64,000 nucleotides of DNA, taken from Acanthopleura granulata. Lineage: Eukaryota; Mollusca; Polyplacophora; Chitonida; Chitonidae. Made by a program: the position numbers and the translations under genes. The notes beneath the pieces are model-generated. The model was not told where the DNA came from, made no database searches, and was given only the letters and a program-made list of their open reading frames with translations. Shown here piece by piece: positions 12,901 to 21,886 of the stretch (position 1 is the first letter of the stretch; each line of letters opens with the position of its first letter). The DNA lies in assembly GCA_016165875.1 (NCBI GenBank), contig JABBOT010000016.1:4401916-4465915 (forward strand), in the 5' to 3' direction.

Positions 12901-15900
12901 GCTGGCACACATATATGTATCTTGTCAGATTTATTTGTTTCATTTCATTGGTGTCTTACACCGTACTCAAGAATATTTCACTCATACAACAGCAGCCAGC
13001 ATTACGGTTGGAGGAAACCAGACAGAGCCTGGGGAAACCCATGATCATCTGCAGGTTGCTGGCGAACCTTACCAGGTACTGTTGCAGAGGAAATCAGCAG
13101 AAAAGGAACTTGAACTCACAGTGACTGCATTGGTGAGAGGCACCTGGGTCATTAGGCTGCCCTAGCCCGCTAACCAAATGAGGCCCCCATATCTTGTCAG
13201 GTGCTGTCACATATAGACATACACGTTATCTCGTCCCATTTTACCTGTGTCAACTGGAGGGGTCCCAATGGCTGTACAGGCTTTGGAGCTTCCTAAAGCG
13301 ACCAACCACTGCTGTCTCTCTTGGGCGGTGGCTGCCTTCACGTAGAAATGCTGCTCCCCAGGGATTATCAGATCTAGTCTTGTATTATCGGTCTGATGAA
13401 CTGAAAGGCACAATGTTTACAGGTAGGTAGAGGATACTTCAGACTGAAGGTTGGAGACGATATTGTTGCAGTGAGAGGTGGAAATGCTAACCCATGAGAT
13501 GTGAACAGTAATACTGTGTCAAGTTTTCAGTTGTAGGTCTACACAGACTTATATATATCTTGGCGTTGTACATGAAATCTTACAGAACATTGTGCCTTGG
13601 AGCAGCATGATGTAATTATGTACAAAAGTTTACTATACATGTATTGTGAAATGTCGTCTTCAACGGGACATGAAATTGTCCCATTGTCACTTCAAATCTA
13701 TATGTATCCATCTAAAACGAAAACCACATGTGTAAAACACCATGCCCAGACATAAAGTTCATACCTGTATGTATCTATACACATGCAGCAGATAACAGGG
13801 AAATGGAAATGGAGTTACCTGTACAATGGCAACCCAGGAAGTGGGTAAATATGAGTCTGAACACATCACCTCATGTCCCATGTATCCTTTAAACCATAAC
13901 ACTGTACCAGTCAAACAATCAGGAGTTTTAGTCCACAAAGTATCATGTATTTATACAGCACGCCTTTGAATCACACTCCCACATCTAACATCACACTTAA
14001 CATAATGGGATTCAAATATGGATGATATACATGGACATGTAACTAAATAGCTACACTGAAGGACAGAAATTTCTTCACGTCATGAAGAAACACACGTGTT
14101 TTTTGCAGAAAAATGCCCTTAACATAGCTGACGGAAATACGAATGTGGCCCCTGTTTGAGGCCAAGGCCACTTGTCGAGTCGCCAACCAAGTCATATCAC
14201 GGCAAGCTGCCAAGAGGCATTGAACGCTCTGTTAAACAGCATCTGTTTGTCCCTTGCTTTCTAGTGCTTCAGAATCAGCAGGCGTGTTGGAATTTAAGAT
14301 AAATGATAAATACTGTACATAAGAGTAGTTATATTTGAAGAGGATTCTGTGGACTAGTAGCCACTATGTTATTGCAGAACAATGATCGACTGCAACTTGC
14401 AGATGGTCGTGGGTTTCCCCTGGGTTCTGTCAGTTATCCTCACACCGTAGTGCCGGTCGCCGTCTCACAAGTGAATTATTCTTGAGTACATGTAGCTTAA
14501 AACACCCATCAAATATATAAATGAAGAAATAATAATAACAGTTACAAGTATGCAAGACAAAATAATACAAAACTGCCCAGACACTACATGTACTAGCTTA
14601 AGTCTAGCATCATCTATTTCTAGTGTTCCTGGTAGCCAATGAACACTTGATTTTTTCCATGCCTATCACAACATGTACACTCGGGTACAAATCTCCATCT
14701 ATCCTTCTGTCTTACAAGACAAGTGTGTTATAACAAGTTTATTACTGTACACAGCCTGTGAATATTGTACATATAATATGTGTGATGGTGAATATTTGAA
14801 CTGTGAACCAAATCAGCATAACATCATGGTTTTTATTTCATAATTACATGATAACGAAGCTTCTGACTTAAAAAAATCTGAAGGGGAAAGTTATGTACAT
14901 ATGTGTGCAACAAAAACTTGGTCAAAACTTTAGGGGACACATTGTACTTAATCTTGTGTTGAATTGAAGCGTGTTATAATCAGAAGTGTACATGTACATG
15001 ACAGCATGTCAGCGCTCTACATACAACTGGCTTCATCCTTGGATAATCATCTCCATGCTTGTTTGTGATTTGACTTTGTTTGTTTATTAGTGTTGTGTGG
15101 CTCATGGTTTTACGCCCTTTTGAAATTACATCATCATGTTCTAGTCGTCCGACTGTGATATTTGTAACAGCGCCACCACAATGGAATGCCATGTTGAACA
15201 CACCAGACAAAAGGCACTTCCCGGTTACAATTATGTTGACACATTGCCAACCAGACACTTGTCAGACTTGCCCGAACTTGACGCACCTAAATATGCCTGT
15301 GCCTAGGTGCACGCAAGCACTGAGATGTCAAGTTGATTGTGGGCTGATCTCACGTTTGTCTTTTCCTGAGGCAGAGTAATTAGTTTATCTGACTTAAAAT
15401 TTTGTCCATGTCTATAATGCTCAGTTTGCCCTTATTCTGAGAGCCCAACTTATCTTAGAATATTAAGGTGTTTTGAAATTTATCTGAAAGGTAAGATGAT
15501 AATGATATCCTAATGGAAATACAAAAGTTTCAACACAAGAAATTATATTTTATCACTTCTATTTGCCTTTTTAGGGTCAAATACAGTAACCATGTTAGGC
15601 CACCTTAGTCAGAAATCAACAACTTCATCAAATTCAAAATGGCTGAGAAATTAAACTTCTTCTACATTCATTTTTGAACACCTCTCACAAGCCATTCCCC
15701 AAGGAATTCAGCTTTTCAAATTTATTTTATTCATAACACCTTTGGAGGAAAACCACCAAGAGGCTGCTGTTGCTACATCTGAAATTTGGAGGGAATATGA
15801 AAGAATACAAAACAAGGAAATTTGGCCTGATGGTTACAGCATGCTTTTCGGGGTCGGAAGATCCGGGTTCATCACCAGGTCAGATCTGTCATAACAAAGG

Positions 15901-17448
15901 CTTCACAAATGGCACTTGTTTTTACCTTGCTTGGCGCTCAGCTCTGATAAGTCAGAGCAAAGGAAACGGGATTGGTTTGCCTGACATCAGTATAATGTGA
16001 CTGAGTGGGGTGTCATGTCTGGTGTCATCAGCACGGTGTTCTAGTGGTGGCAGGGCTCATGGATTCATGGATTCACCATGCCACAAGGACGCACAGTACA
16101 CACATACATATATATATATAAGTTCAAATTAGCAAAGCTGCAAAATCCCACAAAATTCAACTGCACAGAGTTTTGTATCATCTTAAACTCAGGTTCCCCA
16201 TTCAGTGAAAGGGTCTACATTAAAATATTTGCACCGACCAATGGAAGTATTATTTAATTTCAGAAGAAAAAATATTCATGTCTTTCTTACCGACAACATC
16301 ACAGACTATCATTTTGATTGAGCCTTTACATCCACTGTTGACATCTTCCTGCGATTTGTAATATGACAGTATACCATCATCCAACACAAACCATCTGGGC
16401 TGCCAACCTGAGATAAAAACAACTGTACAGTGTAAATGTATGACTTGTAATTTATACATGCCAGTGTGTCATTATATAGTGCAAACAATCTTGGCTGTAA
16501 ACCTGGTACAGATGATGTATGATTTGGTAAATTAGTAAGGGTACCACCAAATATGAATTGCAGTTCTGATTGGTAAGAACTAATCAGACAACAATGCTTG
16601 TATTTTAATTTTTATTGACATTTGCTTGTGGATGCAAATACATGTATCAGATGCAAAATGTAGAAAGGGAAAACATTTTGCTTGACACTGGTGGATAGTG
16701 AGATATAATACATATTTGTCCCAGATCTGCAGACAGTATGGGTATCCGTATAGCTAGGATAAGGTGTTATTAAAACAGATCCCAAATTATTGCTGAGTGG
16801 AATACGTATGTAACAGGCAAGATCACATTTATAAGCTTAGACTATACAGAATTTCAGGCACCTTCGTGTATAAGTAATCAACCGTGACTAAGGTTTTAGG
16901 CTGTAAAAGATAAAATTCCATCTCCTAGACTTTAATAAATGAAATCTTATCTCCACTAAATCGGCCAATCACTGAATCAGCGTCGATGGTGTGAACCTCT
17001 CTCTATGAGTACTAATACCGGTAAATGTACTAGATACACACTACTGACTACTATTGTGCGCACATATCAGATTATGATATAGAAAAACAACAAATCCAAA
17101 ACAATGTACTGGGAGAAAGCTAGCCATATGGAACGTCTTTATGCTGTGTTGAATAAAATATTCCGGCTTCCCACATGTCAAACTAAATATCTGTACGTTT
17201 TTCTTTCATTCGATTTCCTCGTTGGATCCGGTAATTTAACTGAATCTCAATAATCTATCTACTGCACGTGATTTTTTTCGCCAAACAGCGGGTGGTCCGT
17301 CAAAAGCAGGTAATCAGCGGAAAGTAGGAACTGCTTGCATAACTTGCTGCTCTAAAGGATAAAATTTCATCACTGAGAAGACAAGAAAAATCACGCTTGT
17401 TGCCAAACCTGAGAAATAATTCGTCCATTTCCACAAAGTCCCTTCCAT
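798..17448 (-). CDS. PLEKHA8: FAPP2/PLEKHA8-like PH + glycolipid-transfer protein (11 exons seen, 3' end missing)
   Basis: Exons, in coding order: 17448-17409, 16407-16291, 13400-13245, 11986-11862, 11447-11280, 9536-9496, 9100-8843, 5422-5337, 4183-4125, 2383-2253, 930-798. Every junction keeps codon phase and uses AG/GT borders, giving 438 codons. Family knowledge: FAPP2 binds PI4P and Arf1 at the trans-Golgi through its PH domain and moves glucosylceramide with its GLTP domain. Seen here: residues 1-104 form the PH domain ([41 protein letters not shown]). Residues about 105-295 are a Ser/Pro-rich linker with the conserved [10 protein letters not shown] and SLLSATC blocks. The GLTP domain starts near residue 296 and keeps the head-group residues D and N (KMDFIGNI), the following K, W (ALLWMKR) and H (NYHSW). 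Human FAPP2 is about 519 residues, so one or more 3' exons (about 70-80 codons) should lie left of the window. FAPP1 lacks a GLTP domain, so this is the FAPP2 type. Confidence 0.93.
940..1615. repeat. Degenerate minisatellite, period about 40-46 bp
   Basis: About fifteen imperfect units around 'gacaagacagttcacaggca' followed by 'caaattacacttcaatgacc', in PLEKHA8-like intron 10. Units vary by small indels, so the array is old. No coding potential. Confidence 0.85.
1613..1910. repeat. Tandem repeat, period about 70-80 bp, about 4 units
   Basis: Units share 'ccactgggttaagac', 'ggcagcc' and 'ccccattggagaactgaacc'. It abuts the minisatellite at 940-1615 but has an unrelated unit, in the same intron. 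Confidence 0.8.
1940..2235 (+). repeat. SINE-like element, family B
   Basis: Contains the core 'aacttgccgaaggtctgtgg' and 'tttactccaggca', and ends in an (aaat)n-type tail. The same core is present in reverse at 4215-4350. The 3' part (gcggttat...gagcaaaaaggtactgagg) resembles the tail of family A, so the two families may share a 3' module. Confidence 0.6.
2253..2383 (-). CDS. PLEKHA8: PLEKHA8-like exon 10 (GLTP middle)
   Basis: The acceptor TTTGCACAG precedes AAAATGG, and the donor is AAAAG|GTAAGA. It encodes [20 protein letters not shown] through VALLWMK. The first Lys and the Trp of LLWMK are in the positions of the GLTP Lys and Trp that contact the glycolipid. Confidence 0.9.
2575..2765 (-). 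repeat. Family-A SINE, partial, reverse
   Basis: Reverse-oriented copy: 'aatatttcacttatacaatg', 'cagcattacgg', then box-B-like 'cctgaactcac' and 'gaggctcctgggtc' near its tRNA-like end. Compare the complete copies at 27219 and 22972. Confidence 0.75.
2860..3410. repeat. Tandem repeat, period about 150-160 bp, about 3.5 units
   Basis: Repeat landmarks are 'aacttcaggtcattttgc', 'gttgctgagatatgctctgc' and 'acaactcctaaaa', recurring at about 2890, 3031, 3187 and 3347. It lies in intron 9 of the PLEKHA8-like gene. Confidence 0.85.
4125..4183 (-). CDS. PLEKHA8: PLEKHA8-like exon 9 (GLTP head-group site)
   Basis: A 59-nt exon bounded by TTTTGCAG and AGA|GTAAGT. It encodes [20 protein letters not shown]. 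The D and N of MDFIGN correspond to the Asp and Asn that bind the sugar head group in GLTP. Phase is correct on both sides. Confidence 0.9.
4215..4350 (-). repeat. SINE-like element, family B, reverse
   Basis: The reverse complement carries the family-B core (aacttgcc-aaggtc-gtggtttac) that is also at about 2098-2135. It ends beside exon 9 of the PLEKHA8-like gene. Confidence 0.6.
5150..5330 (-). repeat. Family-A SINE 3' part, reverse
   Basis: The reverse complement reads 'tttcctccaaccattctgct', then a 'gaattattcttaagtattgc' core and an 'aacccatcaaataaac' tail. It lies just 3' of exon 8, whose donor is at about 5336. Confidence 0.65.
5337..5422 (-). CDS. PLEKHA8: PLEKHA8-like exon 8 (GLTP helix 1)
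   Basis: The acceptor GATTCCCAG precedes TTTTGTGGAC. The exon encodes [20 protein letters not shown] through VVPLF plus one base. The pattern EDGGIP-x-FLxxCxxVVPLF is the start of the GLTP fold in FAPP2. The donor is TTTG|GTAAGA. Confidence 0.9.
5560..6445. repeat. Tandem repeat, period about 160-180 bp, ending in a tetranucleotide run
   Basis: About five units share 'atggaaaatcgatactac', 'gaattatgtatc', 'gtctacacttcaac' and 'aacagacagacagacgga'. The last unit ends in (acag)n(acgg)n at about 6398-6442. It lies in intron 7 of the PLEKHA8-like gene. Confidence 0.85.
8520..8690 (-). repeat. SINE family C, partial, reverse
   Basis: Shares 'ggcatgacacc' and 'accagtcctgtttccttac' with the longer copy at 10390-10735. 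A G-rich run follows at about 8759-8776. Confidence 0.65.
8843..9100 (-). CDS. PLEKHA8: PLEKHA8-like exon 7 (Ser-rich linker into GLTP)
   Basis: The acceptor TCATTGCAG precedes TGTCAGTGC, and the donor is AGGAG|GTGTGT. The exon encodes a Ser/Gln-rich linker ending in [13 protein letters not shown], which matches the stretch just before the FAPP2 GLTP domain. The 258 nt length keeps phase. Confidence 0.88.
9496..9536 (-). CDS. PLEKHA8: PLEKHA8-like exon 6 (41-nt microexon)
   Basis: The acceptor TTTATTTGCAG and the donor GAAAG|GTTAGA bound 41 nt encoding [13 protein letters not shown] plus two bases of an Arg or Ser codon. It fits the phase of exons 5 (phase 0) and 7 (needs one base), and resembles the Ser-rich segment of FAPP1/2 linkers. 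Confidence 0.75.
9660..9830 (-). repeat. Degenerate family-A-related SINE, reverse
   Basis: An AT-rich head (ttatttatttattttgtgat), then 'ttaactccacagtccaggat' and 'tttccacttata', which look like the reversed tail of a family-A relative. Very diverged. Confidence 0.4.
10105..10320 (-). repeat. Family-A SINE, reverse
   Basis: 'gagtatttcacttaaacaat', 'ggctcccagcattatgg', 'ccatctgtaggttgctgg' and 'ggtgagaggctcctgg' occur in the same order as in the reversed family-A elements at 12930 and 22972. Confidence 0.75.
10390..10735 (-). repeat. SINE family C, near full length, reverse
   Basis: Begins with (gagt)n, then 'gcttggggtttaacgt', 'ccgaagacaccaggcatgac' and 'ccagtcctgtttccttgctc', and ends with a tRNA-like region whose reverse complement holds the box-B-like 'gggagatcctggctc'. 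A plus-strand relative is at 15810-16060. Confidence 0.75.
11280..11447 (-). CDS. PLEKHA8: PLEKHA8-like exon 5 (linker)
   Basis: The acceptor TTTTTTCAG precedes CAACTGGATG. The exon encodes [20 protein letters not shown], a FAPP linker signature, and ends with SPLRVSHKK at the donor AAAAAA|GTAAGA. The last part is Pro/Ser-rich and sits beside a C-rich tract. Degenerate copies of its 3' end occur further along the intron. Confidence 0.88.
11862..11986 (-). CDS. PLEKHA8: PLEKHA8-like exon 4 (linker)
   Basis: The acceptor CCCCTAG precedes GTGAACTG. The exon encodes [20 protein letters not shown] and [10 protein letters not shown], a block conserved in FAPP proteins. The 3' end is less certain: GAA|GTACAG at 11862 is the only nearby site in the phase that exon 5 needs, but it is a weak donor. 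Confidence 0.82.
12930..13190 (-). repeat. Family-A SINE, near complete, reverse
   Basis: Starts with 'ggtgtcttacaccgtactca', 'agaatatttcactcatacaa' and 'cagcattacgg', and ends with 'gaactcacagtgactgcatt' and 'ctaaccaaatgaggcccc', the reversed tRNA-like head. It stops about 55 bp from exon 3 of the PLEKHA8-like gene. Confidence 0.8.
13245..13400 (-). CDS. PLEKHA8: PLEKHA8-like exon 3 (end of PH domain)
   Basis: The acceptor CCTTTCAG precedes TTCATCAGACC. The exon encodes [20 protein letters not shown] and ends the PH domain with [11 protein letters not shown]. The donor is ACACAG|GTAAAA. The 156 nt length is in phase with its neighbours. Confidence 0.92.
14360..14535 (+). repeat. Family-A SINE 3' half
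   Basis: 'ggtcgtgggtttcccctgg', 'agtgaattattcttgagtac' and 'aaacacccatcaaatatata' are the plus-strand 3' half of a family-A element in PLEKHA8-like intron 2. Confidence 0.75.
15050..15270 (-). repeat. Degenerate family-C-like fragment, reverse
   Basis: 'gtggctcatggttttacgcc', 'aatgccatgttgaacacacc' and 'ttatgttgacac' weakly match the start of the reversed family-C element at 10390. Confidence 0.4.
15810..16060 (+). repeat. SINE family C, plus strand, with tRNA-like head
   Basis: The tRNA-like head has a box-B-like 'agatccgggttcatcacc', then 'gctctgataagtcagagcaa', 'tcagtataatgtgactgag' and 'gggtgtcatgtctggtgtca'. It is the reverse complement of the family-C layout at 10390-10735. Confidence 0.7.
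16291..16407 (-). CDS. PLEKHA8: PLEKHA8-like exon 2 (PH core)
   Basis: The acceptor ATCTCAG precedes GT-TGG. The exon encodes [16 protein letters not shown] through [12 protein letters not shown] and ends at CG|GTAAGA. It contains the basic Arg of the PI4P pocket (QPRWFV). The 117 nt length keeps the phase between exons 1 and 3. Confidence 0.92.
17409..17448 (-). CDS. PLEKHA8: PLEKHA8-like exon 1 (start of PH domain)
   Basis: ATG at 17448-17446 begins [13 protein letters not shown] plus one base of a Gly codon, then a GT donor. This matches the N-terminus of FAPP proteins (MEGVLYKWTNYL, from memory). The split Gly codon is completed by the first two bases of exon 2. The upstream promoter was not identified. 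Confidence 0.9.
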
Positions 17449-18449
17449 GTTTGTTATGATCAACGTCAACATACAAAGCTAACATCACAGCGAGAGATGC
17501 GTATTTTTTACACTTCCGGTTTTTCACTTTCGTATCCTGTGCCAAACTTGTCTCTATCACTTATCACTCTATAGACACCGATTTTGTAATGGGCATCTGC
17601 GGGATTAAAGACTTGCTCACTCATCTAATCTAGCCCGAATGCTGTGCAAGTGATTGCAGTCATGCGACTGTTGCGTAGAAACTTATCCTTTTTTATTTAT
17701 ATATTTTTTCACCCTACATAATATGAGATTATCGCCACGATATGGCTGAGATATTGCCGATGTGGCGTTAAGCCATAATCATTCCATTCCATATGAGATT
17801 ATGACCGTATAGGCCTGCCGTATATGTCCTCACCATGAATATTTCCCAATCATTTCAAAGTGAAAAAAAAAAAAAAAATAGTCTAATGTGAAATGGATCT
17901 CTAAGTGCGGACCCGTTGAAGACACTGTCATTTCGAAAAACAACATACATGCGATACCGGTATTGTAAAAGGGGATAATATCACAGACGAAACTGGAAAT
18001 ACTGTTGAGAAATACTCAAATTGACCACAAAATGTGCACATGTTTTCACGTTCGAAAAAAGAGGACAGAAATCAGAGTCAGTTTCTGAATCACATTTGTT
18101 AATGGGAAAAATAAGTAAATCAATAAAATGAACTCATTTTGGTTGAAACGGCGGTACTTGTGTGTTCAGCTCCGTGAACAGGGGAGTGAACCCTGTCAAA
18201 TTCAGTTTTGATTCACTTTCGTGCGTCAGTTACCTCCTCTTACCGCTTCCTCCACAAAGTTACGTTAGTGAAAATTCTCAGCTGACAAGAATCTACTTTT
18301 CATGTTTTGTTATTCTCATCAAGATATTTGGCGGGTTTTGCCTTTACTGCTCATGAAGCGTGGTTTCTAGCAAAATAGAAGTTGTCGGTCTGTTTGTGGA
18401 TTCGTTTGGGTAGATAAGTTGTTCTTTGGGTAAAACGTTGAACGTGATC
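17449..18449. other. Divergent intergenic region between the PLEKHA8-like gene and the MULE-like relic
   Basis: No convincing exon. It should hold the PLEKHA8-like promoter on the minus strand. A short repeat at about 17735-17795 (gccacgatatggctgagata, then ttgccgatgtggcgttaagc) looks like the tail of a SINE I associate with molluscs. A poly-A run is at 17863-17878. Confidence 0.5.
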
Positions 18450-18545
18450 ATGGCAGAAGCTGTTATCATTAAAGAGTGCCCAGTTTTCGAGAGCATTCTC
18501 ATCGCGGCTGCTCAAGAAGCAACACTTCCTGCAAAGCGACGTAAA
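18450..18545 (+). CDS. Putative 5' exon of the MULE-like relic gene
   Basis: ATG at 18450 opens 32 codons (MAEAVIIKECPVFESILIAA, then a basic PAKRRK end) that stop exactly at a good donor, AAA|GTGAGC. The intron to the acceptor GTTAACAG at 19435 keeps the frame, and the next exon is in phase 0. PAKRRK could be a nuclear localisation signal. I recognise no domain. The link to the downstream frame is inferred from splice phase only, and transcription is unknown. Confidence 0.4.
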
Positions 18546-19435
18546 GTGAGCACTAAACACAGTTGTTTTAAAATACTGCGTAATGCTCTAAGGGAAAAAA
18601 GATGAATTGCAGCACCCTATTGGTCGTTCAATAACACCGAAATTTGAAGACTGAATAGCGCCCCCTCCCCCCAATGGCAATACATGTTACAGGATGAAGT
18701 CACAGAAACCCGCTAGCTCTACTTGAACCACTGCCGTATGAATGTCGCATTCGTGGAAAAAGGCTTGCCATTCTATACAGGCCTTGTGACCGCTGTCATA
18801 TTTATCTATACTCCCCTGAGTGAAACAGTTCTTGTGTATGGTGTTAAATGAACAATGTAAAACCATTACCATAACATTCTTTAGGACCACAAAATGTTTT
18901 TGTGTAAATGTACATGGGTTAAATGTGATGACAACACAGGATTTTTAGTAATTTTAGGCCAGTGATGCCCAACAAATTGCATTTAACATCACTGCTATTT
19001 TTCTGTCCAGTTTGGTATTTCTGCTTAAGCCATGGTTCTAGAATGGCGTGTAAGTATTATTACTTCTTAAACACACGTACGGTTAGAATAAATCCCTAAC
19101 TGAGGTAAATTGACAAGAGGCTGCGAATGTCACCGGTTAACCTACGTGTGACTATTTGCCAACCACCACAATGTCGTCATTATTGTGGTTGTACTCTCTA
19201 TAATTAGATTCTCGTGCCTTAATGGTACTTGACATGGTGTGACCGTAGTTCATGAACCGGAAGTAGACGCAGTGATTTGCAATTTCACTTTGAGAGGGTA
19301 GGTAGATCTAGGCGGGGACCGTTACTACGGTAGTGTATTTGCAAAGTAGGCCTGATTATATATGCTTAAAGTCAGCACCAACTGTAATTTTCCATGAGTG
19401 TACTTAAATTATTTTACTTTCCATCGTGTTAACAG

Positions 19436-21289
19436 ACTGCGACGCCAAACTCTCCAGGATCGTCATCATCTTTATCTACTACAACAACAACAGCGACTGA
19501 AATGCCTTGTTATCCACCCGTAATGGTCGACCAGAATGTGCAGTGTTCTCCACCTAGCGCGGACTAACAAGAAGACGAACTGGAATACACATCCCTCCAG
19601 CGAGTACGCCATGCCTTGTTATCCACTTCCAAAATACTCGACGTTCTGTCCGCCAAGGACCGGGTGGTTTTGGATTCGGTTCCTTGTGGTGAGAAAACCA
19701 ACGTGTTCTTTCTGGTGGACGAACGATGTAACCGGGACAGCGGGGCGTCGTTCACAAGACGTGTCTACGCCGACGATTGTGGAGTATGGGACAGTAAAAA
19801 AGGAACCACCACGAATAATTACTTTGTGAAAGACAGCGAGGGTAAAGTGAAATCGGCGCACTTAAAAAATGGCCTGTACTGCACGGAAAAACGAGTCAGA
19901 GGTAAGCTTACATTTGTGCCGATGTGCCCGCAGCCAGACGAGGAGAACGTTATCAAGTTTCACCGTTATTACGCGACCCTGAAAAACGACGCCGGCTACA
20001 GAAAACGAGTTACGTGCGTCAGTGGCGCGGGTTTCTCAGGCGTCGCCCTCGTCGAGTATAGAGGCAAAAGAAACCCCTTACCGTCGGTGCATGGGAATTC
20101 CAAATCGAAATCGCCATACACTCGGACCGATCCGAAAATCATGAGACGAATAGGAACGCTGGTAACGTCAATGGCTCCACGTGAGGTGTACCGAGATATG
20201 TTAGAATCGGACAGCCTGACAGCGCCGAGGGATTACAAGCAAGTTCGTGACAAGAAGTACCACGATTCCAAAAAGAGTCAAAGAAAACGACCGCCTCGTG
20301 CTCCTGCTGCTAATGTTTCCAGTGAGATTATGGAGCTTCTAACAATGTTGGAAGGCAGCAATCCTCACGTGCAGCAAGTCATCTGCAGGAGGCACAAGAA
20401 GCCTTGTGTAGTACTTTACTCCAGTGAGCAAGTCGAGGACTTGAAAAGCAATGTACTTGGCAAAAGCGGCAACGTTTTTGGAGTTGGCAAGACGTTGGAA
20501 GTAGGAGAGTGGTGCGTGACTCCTACTGGTTACAAAAGCACGTCCGTCATTCAGAAGGAGACTTCGGACTCGCCGATCTTCTAGGGACCCGTGTTTTTGC
20601 ACAGAGAAACATACCACGTATTTTTCTCCCACTTACCTACAATACTATCTGAAGAGGCACAGATCCCCGAACTGAGAATTGGTGGAAACTTCAACCAGTC
20701 GGTATTGAAAGCCGTGCAGATGTGTTTTCCGTCGACAACGCCTGTGCTATGTTTGAAACTGTTACGAGAGAGCATACTGGAGTACCTGTGCGATGACATT
20801 GACTGTCCGAAAAAGACGAGAAACTGGATAGCCAACCAGCTCTTTGGGGAAAACGGAATAACGTCCGGCGAGAACGAGGTCGCATTCGCACAGAGAAGCT
20901 CGAATCTGCTTTCCCAGATGCAATAGTATCCCGAACTCATACAGCATTTCGAGACAGCCCTGAAACCACTTCTATTCTCTTACATCACAGATCCGCAGCA
21001 GCGCGTGGACGCGGACTCAGCCAATAGAATTTGGAAATCATTGAGCAGCATCCTCAAGCTAAACCGCAAGTGCAAGTGGAGTGGAAGTTTACCCGAACTG
21101 CTGGAGAAGGTTTGTAGCACGACCCGTCTTCAGATGTTGGATTTACGCCGGGCTTTGTACGGCGATGGCAATTATGTCGTTAGACCCGAGCTGAGACAAT
21201 TTTGCTCGGATCGGACTGACTGGGTTCGAAAATCCGACGAGGAAAAAACTGCCTTTTTGATGAGATTTTTGGGCAGAAGAATAGAATAG
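19436..21289 (+). pseudogene. MULE-type transposase-related gene, inactivated by in-frame stops
   Basis: One reading frame runs for about 1.85 kb after the acceptor at 19435, but it is cut by TAA at 19565 and TAG at 20582 and 20924; the normal end is TAG at 21287. No frameshift is needed. The text across the stops reads as one protein: DCGVWDSKKG, KNGLYCTEK, FHRYYATLKN, then IF-stop-GPVFLHRETYHVFF, then LRRALYGDGNY. This order matches a MULE-like protein family I recall from molluscs and other invertebrates (no search run). Where such transposases have GVDKT, this one reads GVGKT, and the second acidic position (usually G-x-D) reads GGNFN, so it should not be catalytic. No terminal inverted repeats were found. 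It could be a decayed domesticated gene or a dead element. Readthrough is possible but unlikely for three stops. Confidence 0.7.
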
Positions 21290-21886
21290 CACGAAAGACG
21301 TAAAAACACTGAAAGATAATAATGTAAAACACTTTATTTTTATAACAGGGTTAGCAGCGCGCTAAAATACGCACGTGCGTAGTTTCCTTTGCTGATGATA
21401 TAGGCAGGTTATATGCAACCCAGTGCTTTTCAATTCTGGCCTAAACTTATTGACACATTCCTTCTCTTTGTATAAAATATAAATTTAAAGTAAAAACTGT
21501 TTAAGACTCATACGCGTACGTGGGTTCTTAAATAATAATAATGGAATACCGAAGACATCACCACGTAATGTTTCACAGGTCTTCCTGCCCGAAGTCTTAA
21601 GTTTTTTTCAAATTCAGTTTACAAAAAGCGGCAAGAATGTAGGAAGCTAGTGGATCAGTAAAAGTTGCCTCATGTTTCAATATTATTATTATATCTTTAA
21701 AGTAGCTCTGCATTCATGTATTTATTTTGGGTTGATCGTGGACGCTTTCAGCATGCAGGCTTTTTGAAATTCTATTATTTTTGATGTCTTGTGGCAAGAT
21801 GTAAAGCACTCTTACAGTTGCCAACGGCTGTTGACCGCGCGAGTCAATCGTTTTGTTAATATTATGCAAAAGTCGTAAATTCACGA
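21290..21886. other. Intergenic spacer before the tandem array
   Basis: AT-rich spacer without coding potential or clear repeats. It ends at 'aattacttgggttta', where similarity to the tandem units begins. Confidence 0.5.

Noticed and set aside
17300..17560. 86-codon minus-strand frame covering PLEKHA8-like exon 1
   Set aside because: It is in another frame. The 13-codon [11 protein letters not shown] start with correct splice phase explains this place.
18162..18356. Small plus-strand frame upstream of the MULE-like relic
   Set aside because: No domain, no splice link, and low-complexity hydrophobic composition.
19536..19861. Overlapping frames on both strands at the start of the MULE-like relic
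   Set aside because: They are out of frame with the recognisable family motifs.
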